Shown one piece after another: positions 9,012 through 17,309 of a stretch of 64,000 bases of DNA. Numbering within the stretch: position 1 is the first letter of the stretch; each line of letters begins with the position of its first letter. The notes below the pieces were generated by a model. The model was not told the origin of the DNA. It did not search any database and saw only the letters and a list, made by a program, of their open reading frames with translations. The DNA is from CAXMMR01 sp963692975. GTDB lineage: Bacteria > Pseudomonadota > Alphaproteobacteria > Acetobacterales > Acetobacteraceae. A program made the position numbers and the translations under genes. The stretch covers positions 1 to 64,000 of the forward strand of contig CAXMMR010000032.1 of the NCBI GenBank assembly GCA_963692975.2, written 5' to 3'.

Positions 9012-10095
9012 CTTCGATGCCCTGCGGCTGATGGCGGCACTGCTGGTGGTGCACGGCCACGGCGCCGACCTGACCGGCGCCGCCGCCGCCGGGTTGTGGA
9101 ACCTGCCGTATCATCGCGTCGGGCTCGACATCTTCTTCTCGATCAGCGGCTATCTGGTGACCGGCAGCTGGGAGCGCACGCCGCGCCTCGCCGACTTCCT
9201 GCTCAAGCGCAGCCTGCGCATCTTTCCCGGGCTCGCCGCCTGCGTGGCGCTCACCGTGTTCGTGCTGGGAACCGCCGAGACCACGCTGCCGCTCGGCCGC
9301 TACCTTGCGGCGGGCGGGCTGCTGTATCTCACCAACATCGTGCTCCTGCTGCAGCTCCATCTGCCCGGCGTGTTCACGCACAGCGCCGAACATGCCGCGG
9401 TGAACGGGTCGCTCTGGAGCCTGGCGCCCGAGTTCGGCTGCTACCTCACCATCCCGGCGCTGGCGGCGCTGCGTGGCCGGTGGCGGCTTGCCGCGATGCT
9501 GGTGCTGGCGGTCGCGGCCGGCACGGTGAGCGTGGCCGTGTTCGGGGGCCTGCTGCCGATGCTGCCGCTGGTCTGGCACACCGATCCCAAATACGCGCTC
9601 GCCGAAATGCCCTTCTTCGCGGTGGGCGGCCTGTTCTGTCTGGTCGAACGCCGCCTCGCGCACGCCGACCGGCTGTGGCGCGCCGATCTCTGCCTGGTGT
9701 TCATGATCCTGAACTTCGCCGTGTCCGCCTGGTTCGGCCGGGGCAACCTGCCGATCGAGTGGCTGACGCTGCCCTACATGGTGATCGCGTTCGGCCGCCT
9801 GGCGCTGCCAGTGCTCCGTCGCGCCGGACGCTGGGGCGACGCCTCCTACGGCACCTATCTCTACGCCTACCCGATCCAGAAACTGGTGATCGCGCACTGG
9901 CCGGGCGACCCGTATCCCGTGCTCACCTGCGCCGTGCTCAGCCTCGGCGCAGGGCTCGCCTCGTGGCACCTGGTGGAGCGGCCGGCGCAGCTCTGGGGCC
10001 GCGCGCTCGTGCGCCGCGACCGCGCCCGCTCAGGGCCGGGCGGGCACGCCCAGCAGGCGCCCGAGCACGCGGTGGATACGCTCACGCATCCCTGA
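8998..10095 (+). CDS. Acyltransferase family 3 (OafA-like)
   Basis: This 365-residue integral membrane protein starts with RHNNFDALRLMAALLVVHGH, the standard family 3 opening. The His of VVHGH corresponds to the essential helix-1 His, and a GLDIFFSISGYLVTGS segment follows at about 40-55. It has about ten helices and a C-terminal HLVERP motif. The family moves acetyl or other acyl groups from the cytoplasmic side onto extracytoplasmic sugars. The ATG overlaps the stop of the preceding paralogue by 14 bases, so the two are probably translationally coupled. The last ~22 codons overlap the convergent methyltransferase gene by 66 bases, which suggests its extreme C terminus is poorly constrained. 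Confidence 0.85.
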   Translation: MRHNNFDALRLMAALLVVHGHGADLTGAAAAGLWNLPYHRVGLDIFFSISGYLVTGSWERTPRLADFLLKRSLRIFPGLAACVALTVFVLGTAETTLPLGRYLAAGGLLYLTNIVLLLQLHLPGVFTHSAEHAAVNGSLWSLAPEFGCYLTIPALAALRGRWRLAAMLVLAVAAGTVSVAVFGGLLPMLPLVWHTDPKYALAEMPFFAVGGLFCLVERRLAHADRLWRADLCLVFMILNFAVSAWFGRGNLPIEWLTLPYMVIAFGRLALPVLRRAGRWGDASYGTYLYAYPIQKLVIAHWPGDPYPVLTCAVLSLGAGLASWHLVERPAQLWGRALVRRDRARSGPGGHAQQAPEHAVDTLTHP

Positions 10096-11157
10096 ACCCG
10101 GCACGCTTGCCAAGGCCGGAGCGAGCGCCGGGGCGGCGGGCGGCGTCCGGTCCAGGCCGGGCCAGTCGGTGTAGGCGATGCGCGCCTCCTCCGCCGCCGT
10201 GAGCGGCGCGCGCGGCTCGGGCCGACGGCGCGCCACGATCGCGGTCTGGTAGTGCGGCACCACGCTGTAGCGCGTGAGCATCCGCTCCATCAGCACGATC
10301 AGCGAGGCGACCGTCTGGTCCTTCGGGTCGTTCCAGTCGAAGTTGCGCAGGATGCCGGTGAAGAACGGGCGCACCATGGTGCCGCCGTAATCGGCACGGT
10401 CGATCACGTCGAAATACTGGTAGGTGAGCGGCAGGATGCGCGAGGCGTGCACGCCCTCCGACGGGTCGTGCTGCAGCATCCATTCGAGCGAGGGCGCGGG
10501 CACGCAGTAGCGCAGGCGATCCACCAGGTGGTCGTGGCGGTAGCCGGGGGCGAGGCACGCATCGATCTCGTCGATGATGTCCATCACCTGCTTGTGGTAC
10601 ATGTGATAGTCGGGCCCGACATACTCGTCGTAGACCAGCAGGCCACCGGGTTTCAGCACCCGGTGCATCAGCTGGAACATCTCCTCGATGCGGTCGAAAT
10701 GGTGGATGGCGGCCGCCACGAACACCGCATCGAAGCTCGCATCCGGCAGGTTGTCGCCGAGCACGTCGGCCGCCCGCATCTCGATCCGGTCCGATAGTCC
10801 AGCCTCCGCGAAGCGTGCGGTGGCGCGCTCGCAGGCCTGGGCGGACATCTCGTACGCCACGACATGGCCCGCATAGTTGTTGCGAACGATGTGCTCCTCG
10901 TTCCACGCCATGCCCGAGCCCAGCGCCAGCATGCGGGCCGGCGGCGGGGTCAGGAACTCGCGGCCCACGCGGTCGAGATTGTAGCCGTCCTTCGAGCCGG
11001 TCTGCGGGATCGCGACCGCGCGCTCGTAGAGGAATTTGTGCTGCGTGTAGTCGACCGGGTCGCCTTCCACCACGCGCTGCGTGCCGACATGCTCGTCGCC
11101 CTCGTAGCGCTTGTCCCAGATTGCCGTGGCATCCGCGCCTGCTTCGTCCGCCACCAT
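10030..11157 (-). CDS. Class I SAM-dependent methyltransferase
   Basis: This 375-residue protein has a class I Rossmann methyltransferase domain. Motif I is LALGSGMAWNE (77-87), an acidic motif II is AYEMS (101-105), the motif IV region is VFVAAAIHHFDR (145-156), and LKPGGLLVYDEYVGP (168-182) is the usual post-motif loop. About 190 residues follow, and their DEYVGPDYHMYHKQ start suggests an all-helical substrate domain. It is convergent with the acyltransferase at 8998-10095 and lies inside the glycan cluster, so a sugar or lipid substrate is plausible; the substrate is not readable. ATG 11157 was chosen because the nearest gene upstream is divergent. Confidence 0.8.
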   Translation of the reverse strand: MVADEAGADATAIWDKRYEGDEHVGTQRVVEGDPVDYTQHKFLYERAVAIPQTGSKDGYNLDRVGREFLTPPPARMLALGSGMAWNEEHIVRNNYAGHVVAYEMSAQACERATARFAEAGLSDRIEMRAADVLGDNLPDASFDAVFVAAAIHHFDRIEEMFQLMHRVLKPGGLLVYDEYVGPDYHMYHKQVMDIIDEIDACLAPGYRHDHLVDRLRYCVPAPSLEWMLQHDPSEGVHASRILPLTYQYFDVIDRADYGGTMVRPFFTGILRNFDWNDPKDQTVASLIVLMERMLTRYSVVPHYQTAIVARRRPEPRAPLTAAEEARIAYTDWPGLDRTPPAAPALAPALASVPGSGMRERIHRVLGRLLGVPARP

Positions 11158-11349
11158 CTTCGCTCCCCGGTCAGTGCGGCCACGATACCAGACCGCCGGC
11201 GAGCGGACGAGTGGGCGGCGCCCGTTGGCACGGACCGCCCGATCTGCTTAGTGCGCCCGATCCGCGGCCGGATCCCGGTGCGCGCCCCTCCAGCCAGGCC
11301 GGTCCAGCATGTCGAGCACGCTGCGCATGATGCCGGAGGCATGGTGCGC

Positions 11350-12819
11350 ATGACGAAGCGCCGCCTTGTCCCCGCCGCCGCCTGCGCCGTGGCGGCGCTG
11401 GTCATGGCGGCGCTGCTCGCGCTCGACGCCACGCCGCGATTCATGCTCGGCGATTCGATGTCCTACCTGATGACCGGCCGGAACGGCGTGGACTCCTACC
11501 CGCCCGACAGGTCCTGGATCTACGGCCTCGCCGCACGCGGGCTGGTGGTCGCGACGCATGGGTTCAGGGCGCAGATGCTGCTGGATGCGGCGGGCCTCGC
11601 GGCCTTCGTGTTCGCGGCGGTGTCGCTGCTGCCCGCCCGGCGCGGCGCGACGCTCGTGGCGATCGCCTTCGCGGTGGCGATCGCCTGCGACCCGCTCACG
11701 CAGACCTATGTCCGCTTCACCATGTCGGACCTGCCGGCGGCCCTGCTGTTCGCGGGCTTCGTCTGCGGACTCGCGGGCCGCTTCGCGCCGGCGCCGCGCC
11801 GCCATGCCGCCGCCGCGTGGCTCGGCATCGTCGCGTGCGGCGCCGGTGCCGTGGCGTTCCGCGTCGCTTACGTGCCGATCGAGCTCGGAACCGCCGTGCT
11901 CGCCGCCCTCCCCTCGCTCGCGCGCCGCGGCACCGTGCGGCCGCTGCTGCTCGCGGGCCTGGTGCCGCTCGCGAGCGTGGTGGCGCTCGGGCAGCTGAAC
12001 GGCGCCGTGTTCGCCCATCGCTTCGGCGACGGCCCGTTCGTCAATCGCCTGTCGGGCGTGTTCCTGATGGGCGTGTTCAGCCCGGCGCTGACCGCGCGCG
12101 ACATCCGCGCGGCCGGCGTGCCGGTGAGCGACGCCGAGGTCGCCGCGATGCGCCTCGGCGGCGACGACAACCGGATCGCCCAGGTCTGGGGTTCGCAAAG
12201 CTTCTGGCTCCGCAACGTGGTGGCCGCAAAGCTCCACGCGAGCGGCGAATACGATCGCCGCGAGGACGCGGCCGCCCACCGCATGGTGGTGGTGGGCCTG
12301 GAGCACCATCCGCTCGCCTTCGCCGGCGTCTATCTGCGCAGCCTGGAGGCGCAGTTCGCACCGGCGGAATGGCGGCGCCATCTCGTGGGCGAGCTCGGCC
12401 TGACGCGCACGCTCGACGGCTGGTTCGTGGACGACATGAACCGCCATCTCCGCCACCCGATCGCAGCCGACGTCACGCATCGCTCCTCGCTGCTGCCCCG
12501 GGCACTCCAGTGGAGCGTGGGCGCCTACCCCGTGCTGCTGGGATGGGGACTGATCGCGGCCGTCGTCACGCTGGTGCGCAGCCGCTCCACCGCCGCCCAT
12601 CTCGTGGCCGCGGCGGTGATCGTGACGTTCGGCGCCACGCCTCTCTACAGCAACTACGTCATTCCGCGGTATCTGCTGCCCGCGGTGATGTTCGCCTGGC
12701 TGCTGATCCCGATGGCCTTGCTGGACGTTGACACGAACCCGGCGCTTGGCGAAATGACCGCCCGGGCGACGCGCGCCGTTCCGGGCACGTCCAGGAGAGG
12801 CGAACCCCACGGTGCCTGA
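11350..12819 (+). CDS. Polytopic membrane protein, probable GT-C-like
   Basis: This 489-residue protein has about nine hydrophobic segments. The first extracytoplasmic loop reads FMLGDSMSYLMTGRNG, an acidic motif placed as in GT-C glycosyltransferases. A large soluble loop in the second half (about 230-375) is followed by three more helices. ATG 11350 is preferred to ATG 11341 because a ggagg lies ten bases upstream of it but abuts 11341. The last bases overlap the GTG start of the DUF4214-GT2 gene, so the two are probably co-transcribed. The family is not recognised. Confidence 0.6.
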   Translation: MTKRRLVPAAACAVAALVMAALLALDATPRFMLGDSMSYLMTGRNGVDSYPPDRSWIYGLAARGLVVATHGFRAQMLLDAAGLAAFVFAAVSLLPARRGATLVAIAFAVAIACDPLTQTYVRFTMSDLPAALLFAGFVCGLAGRFAPAPRRHAAAAWLGIVACGAGAVAFRVAYVPIELGTAVLAALPSLARRGTVRPLLLAGLVPLASVVALGQLNGAVFAHRFGDGPFVNRLSGVFLMGVFSPALTARDIRAAGVPVSDAEVAAMRLGGDDNRIAQVWGSQSFWLRNVVAAKLHASGEYDRREDAAAHRMVVVGLEHHPLAFAGVYLRSLEAQFAPAEWRRHLVGELGLTRTLDGWFVDDMNRHLRHPIAADVTHRSSLLPRALQWSVGAYPVLLGWGLIAAVVTLVRSRSTAAHLVAAAVIVTFGATPLYSNYVIPRYLLPAVMFAWLLIPMALLDVDTNPALGEMTARATRAVPGTSRRGEPHGA

Positions 12820-14983
12820 GTTCTCCGCCCATGCCGGCCTGATCGCCCGGGTGTTCCGTGCCGGGCTCGGGCGGCCGCCCGACGGGTTCGCGCTCCAGAG
12901 CTTCGCCGCGATGCTGCGCGACGGCGCGGGCCTGATGGGCGTGGCGCGCGCGGTCGCGTCGTCGGCCGAGTTCCGCGCCGTGCACGGCGCGGAGGACATC
13001 TGCAGCGTCGCCTACGTGACCACGCTGTTTCGCAACGCCTTCGACCGCGACCCGGACATCCAGGGGCTTGCCACGATCACCACGCTCGGCTCGCGCGCCG
13101 AGGCGCTCGCGGTGGTGGCGGGATCGGACGAGGCGCGCGAGACCATCAAGCTGCTGGGCGAGCTCTATCCCGACGGCGCCACGCCCACCGATGTGCTGGG
13201 CTACCCGCTCTGGGTCGAACAGCGCGAGGCGCTCGAGGAGGAGGATCGCATCGCGATCGGCCGGCAGATCGACGCGATGGCCGCACCGCCGCGCTTCTCG
13301 CTGCTGATGATCGCGGCGTTCACCCGCCCCGACCTGCTGGAGGAGACCGTCCAGTCGCTCTCGGTGCAGCTCTACCCGAACTGGGAGTTGTGCATCGCCT
13401 GCACGCACAACCTGCCACGGATGGTGCGCGGGACGATCGAGCGGATCGCCGCGGGCGTCCCGGGTGTGCGGCTGGTGGACACCGATGCGGGGAGCGGGAT
13501 CGGCGATCTCTGGCAGGCGGCACTGCAGGCGGCGGGCGGCGACGTCGTGGCGTTCCTCGACGCGGGCGACCGGCTTGCGGTCACGGCGCTCTACGAGATG
13601 GCGGCGGCGCTCGCGGCCTCGCCCACGCTCGACCTGCTCTATTCCGACGAGGACAGCATCGCCGAGAACGGCGAGCGCTCCGAGCCGCTGCTCAAGCCGG
13701 GCTGGAGCCCCGACGCGCTGCTCGCCGGCGACGTGGTGGGGCAGCTCGCGGTGATGCGGCGCGCGCGCGTGCTGGCGGTGGGCGGCATCCGCGCGGATGC
13801 GGGCGGCCAGGCGCGCTACGATCTCCTGCTGCGCCTGACACATGACATGGCTCCCGGCGCGATCGCCCATGTGCCGGACGTGCTGTTCCACCGTGGCCGC
13901 CAGCCGGGGCGCAAGCTGCCGTTTCCGCGCAGCCGTGCCACGACGAGCCATCCCGACGTGGTGCAGGCGGTGGCGCGCCACCTGCGCGAGACCGGACGCG
14001 ACGTCGAGGTGGGCGATGTCTATATCGGCGGCGATGTCTGGCCGCGGGTGACGTATCCGCGGCCGGCGAAGCGGCCGCGCGTGTCGGTGCTGATCCCGAC
14101 CTGCGACCAGCCGAAGCTGCTCGCCGCCTGCGTCTCGGGACTGCTCGAGCGCACCGCCTATCCCGACCTCGAGATCCTGATCGCCGATAACGGCAGCGAG
14201 ACCGCGGCCGCATCCGAACTGTTCCGCAGGCTCGCGCGCGACAGTCGCGTCCATGTCGAGGCGATCGACATCCGGTTCAACTGGTCCGCGCTGAACAACC
14301 GGCTCGCCGCGCACGCCACCGGCGACGTGCTCGTGCTGATGAACGACGACGTCGAGGTCATCGGTCCCGACTGGCTCGACGAGATCGTGCGCCAGATCTC
14401 GCGCGAGGGCGTCGGCATCGTGGGCGCGCGGCTGCTCTACCCCGACCGCACGCTGCAGCATGGCGGCATGGTGCTGAGCGAGATGGCGGCGACGCACGTG
14501 CTGCGCTCATCGCGCGAGGAGGAGCCCGGCTATCTGGGGCAGCTGACCCTGACGCGCGACCTCTCCGCGGTCACGGGCGCCTGCCTCGCGATCCGCCGCT
14601 CGCTGTTCGCAGCACTCGAGGGTGCCGACGAGAGCTTCGACCACACCTGCAACGATGTCGATCTGTGCCTGCGCGCGCGCGCAGCCGGCTGGCGGGTGGT
14701 GTGGACGCCGCACGCGGTGCTCGTCCATGTCGACGGGGCCACGCGCGGCCACGACAAGACGATGGAGCAGCTGACGCGCTTCTGGCACGACCTCAGCCGC
14801 CTGCACGAGCGCTGGGGCGAGGCCATGGATTACGATCCGTTCCTCAACGCCAACCTCGTCGCCACCGACCACAGCCTGGTGCTGTCGCCGGTGCCGCGGC
14901 GGAAACTCCCCTGGGCCGAGCTCCGCGAGACCGTGGTCGAGGAAGCCAGGCTCCGACGCCGCGGTCGCGAGGTGGAGACGTGA
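12812..14983 (+). CDS. DUF4214 domain fused to tandem GT2 glycosyltransferase domains
   Basis: This 723-residue protein starts at GTG 12812. The N terminus (about 8-55) matches DUF4214: LIARVFRAGLGRPPDGFALQ, then the AVASSAEFRA ending. A degenerate GT2 domain follows (about 160-385: FSLLMIAAFTRPDLLEETVQ, then DAGDRL and LLYSDEDSI). A fuller GT2 domain comes next (about 425-665: VSVLIPTCDQPKLLAACVSG, ILIADNGSE, and the donor motif LMNDDVEVIGPDWLDE). A C-terminal CNDVDLCLRARAAGWRVVW acceptor-side motif resembles the rhamnosyl/galactosyl GT2 group. It overlaps the upstream membrane protein by eight bases and precedes the heptose genes. It probably adds one or two sugars to a lipid-linked glycan in the cytoplasm. 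DUF4214 is of unknown function and is usually found in secreted or cell-envelope proteins. Confidence 0.82.
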   Translation: MPEFSAHAGLIARVFRAGLGRPPDGFALQSFAAMLRDGAGLMGVARAVASSAEFRAVHGAEDICSVAYVTTLFRNAFDRDPDIQGLATITTLGSRAEALAVVAGSDEARETIKLLGELYPDGATPTDVLGYPLWVEQREALEEEDRIAIGRQIDAMAAPPRFSLLMIAAFTRPDLLEETVQSLSVQLYPNWELCIACTHNLPRMVRGTIERIAAGVPGVRLVDTDAGSGIGDLWQAALQAAGGDVVAFLDAGDRLAVTALYEMAAALAASPTLDLLYSDEDSIAENGERSEPLLKPGWSPDALLAGDVVGQLAVMRRARVLAVGGIRADAGGQARYDLLLRLTHDMAPGAIAHVPDVLFHRGRQPGRKLPFPRSRATTSHPDVVQAVARHLRETGRDVEVGDVYIGGDVWPRVTYPRPAKRPRVSVLIPTCDQPKLLAACVSGLLERTAYPDLEILIADNGSETAAASELFRRLARDSRVHVEAIDIRFNWSALNNRLAAHATGDVLVLMNDDVEVIGPDWLDEIVRQISREGVGIVGARLLYPDRTLQHGGMVLSEMAATHVLRSSREEEPGYLGQLTLTRDLSAVTGACLAIRRSLFAALEGADESFDHTCNDVDLCLRARAAGWRVVWTPHAVLVHVDGATRGHDKTMEQLTRFWHDLSRLHERWGEAMDYDPFLNANLVATDHSLVLSPVPRRKLPWAELRETVVEEARLRRRGREVET

Positions 14984-15012
14984 TGGCGTTCCGGTCGGGC
15001 TGAGATCGCACG

Positions 15013-16246
15013 GTGTCCGCCTTCACACCCTCCGCCACCGTGACCCAGTGCGCGATCCTCGTGGGCGGGCTCGGCACGCGGCTCGGCGCGCGCACGCAGC
15101 ATCTGCCGAAGCCGCTGATGCCGTGCGGCGACCGGCCGTTCCTCGCCTGGCTGATGCGCGAGATGCAGCGCTACGGCGTCGACGAGTTCCTGCTGTTGGC
15201 CGGCCATCTCTCGGACGAGATCGAGCGCGCGGTGGACGCGATCCGTGCCTTCCTGCCACGGGCCGCGCGGATCACGATCTCGGTCGAGCCGCAACGTGCC
15301 GGCACCGGCGGGGCATTGCGTGTCGCACGCGACCAGCTGCACGAGCGTTTTCTGCTGTGCAATGGCGACTCCGTGTTCGCCGCACCCCTCGGGCCGCTGC
15401 TGGCGCGCGCGGCCGCCACGCGCGGGCCCTGGATGGTGCTGCGGCGCATGGCCGAGACCGGCCGCTACGGCGTGGTGACGCTCGCGCCGGACGGCGAGAC
15501 CGTGCGGCATTTCGCAGCCTCGGACCCGGCGGGCGGTACGGGCCTGATCAATGCCGGGATCTACCTGCTCGAGCGCGACCTCGTTCGCGATCTGCCGGAG
15601 CAGTGCTCGCTCGAGGCGGACATCCTGCCGCGGCTCGCGCATGACGGACGATTGCGGGCGGTCACGGGCGCGGGCTGGTTCCTCGACATCGGCATCCCCG
15701 AGGATCTCGCGCGCGCGCAGCACGAGTTGCCCGCGCAGCTGAAGCGCGGCGCGTTGTTCCTCGACCGCGACGGCGTGCTCAACCACGATCATGGCTGGGT
15801 CGGCACGCGCGAGCGCTTCGAATGGACACCGGACGGACGCGCGGCGGTGCGCGCGGCCTGCGATGCGGGCCGGCACGTGTTCGTGGTGACGAACCAGTCG
15901 GGCATCGCGCGCGGGCTCTACACGGAAGCGGATTTCGCGATGCTGCACCGCTGGATCCTCGACGAGATCCACCTGGCCGGCGGCACCATCGACGATCTCC
16001 GCTTCTGCCCGTATCACGCGGATGCCGCGGTCGCGCGCTACCGGCAGGACAGCGACTGGCGCAAGCCCGCGCCCGGCATGATCCTCGACCTCCTGCGCGC
16101 CTGGGAGCTCGACCCCGCACGGTGCACGATGATCGGCGACCAGGCGCACGACGTCGCCGCCGCGCGCGCGGCCGGCATCACGGGGCAGCTCACGCAGGGG
16201 TGGCGACCTGCTCGACATCCTGGCCACCGAAGGCATCTGCGCATGA
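15013..16246 (+). CDS. HddC-GmhB fusion: heptose-1-P guanylyltransferase and 7-phosphatase
   Basis: The N-terminal ~235 residues are a sugar-nucleotidyltransferase of the HddC type: ILVGGLGTRLGA (GGxGTRL), then LPKPLMPCGDRPF, and FLLCNGDS with its metal-binding Asp. The C-terminal ~175 residues are a HAD phosphatase of the GmhB type: LFLDRDGVLN, VTNQSGIARG and MIGDQAHDVAAARAAG. GmhB removes the 7-phosphate of heptose-1,7-bisphosphate; HddC then makes GDP-heptose. The usual zinc loop is altered: CPYH is kept, but the second Cys pair before RKP is replaced (QDSDWRKP). The frame breaks at 16197-16201, an extra G in gggg; correcting it gives GGDLLDILATEGICA and a stop at 16246. GTG 15013 is the start. 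HddA follows ten bases on. Confidence 0.85.
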
Positions 16247-16256
16247 CGGGGGCGGC

Positions 16257-17309
16257 ATGAACGGGTGGAACACGATCCGGGCGCGCGTGCCGCTGCGGTT
16301 GGGGCCTGGCCGGCGGAGGCACCGATCTCGGTCCCTATTGCGACATCCATGGCGGCGCGGTGCTGAACACCACGATCGACCGCTACGCCTATGCGTTCAT
16401 CGAGGCCTCCGACGACGGGCGCATGCATTTCGTGGCGCCCGATGTCGAGCTGGCCGAGAGCTTCGCCGTGCCGGCGGGCGCGGCGCCGGACGATCTGTTC
16501 GCGGGTGCGAAGCTCGCGCTGCATGCCGGCGTCGTGCGCGGCCTGACGCGGCGCTACGGCGTGGCCGTGCAGCCCTGGCGCGTGACCTCGTTCGTGGATG
16601 CGCCACCCGGCTCCGGCCTCGGTTCGAGTTCGGCACTGGTGGTGGCGCTCGTGGAGGCGTGTGCCGCTGCGATGTCGCTGCCGCTCGGTCCCTACGACGT
16701 GGCGCATCTGGCCTACGAGATCGAGCGCGTCGATCTCGGGCTCGCCGGCGGCAAGCAGGACCAGTATGCGGCGACCTTCGGCGGCATCAACTTCATCGAG
16801 TTCCTCGGCGGCGACCGCGTGATCGTCAACCCCGCTGCGCATCCCGGCGGCGACGCTGAACGAGCTGCAGACCTCGCTGGTGATCTGCTTCACGGGCGTG
16901 TCGCGCCGATCGGAGACGATCATCGCCGAGCAGCAAAGGCATCTCGTCGAGCTCTCGCCGGAAGCGATCGACAGCATGCACCAGCTCAAGGAAGACGCGC
17001 TGGCGATGAAGGACGCACTGCTGCGGGCCGATATCGGACGTATGGCGACGGTCCTGAACCGCTCCTGGATCGCGAAGAAGCGCACGGCCAAAGGGATCTC
17101 CACGGAAGGCATCGACCGTCTCTATGCCGAAAGCATGGCGCGCGGCGCGCTCGGCGGCAAAGTGTCGGGCGCGGGCGGTGGCGGGTTCATGATGTTCATC
17201 GTGCCACCCGCGCGGCGTGTCGACGTGATCCGCGGGCTCAAGCTGGCCGGCGGCGATGCCGGCGGGGTCGACCTCACGCAGAAAGGCGCTGAAGTTTGGG
17301 ACGACCTGA
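16257..17309 (+). CDS. hddA: D-glycero-D-manno-heptose 7-phosphate kinase (GHMP kinase), frameshifted
   Basis: After removing three extra bases (gggg near 16305, cccc near 16845, ggg near 17300) a protein of about 349 residues reads through. It opens with RVPLRLGLAGGGTDLGPYCD, the HddA signature. GHMP motif 2 is PPGSGLGSSSALVVA and motif 3 is GKVSGAGGGGFMMF. The corrected C terminus is GAEVWTT. HddA phosphorylates the anomeric carbon of D-glycero-D-manno-heptose 7-phosphate. With the preceding HddC-GmhB fusion this covers the GDP-D-glycero-alpha-D-manno-heptose route except the isomerase GmhA, not found in this window. All three breaks are single extra bases in short G/C runs, and the codons around them are otherwise normal, so a consensus error is the likeliest explanation. 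Confidence 0.82.
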
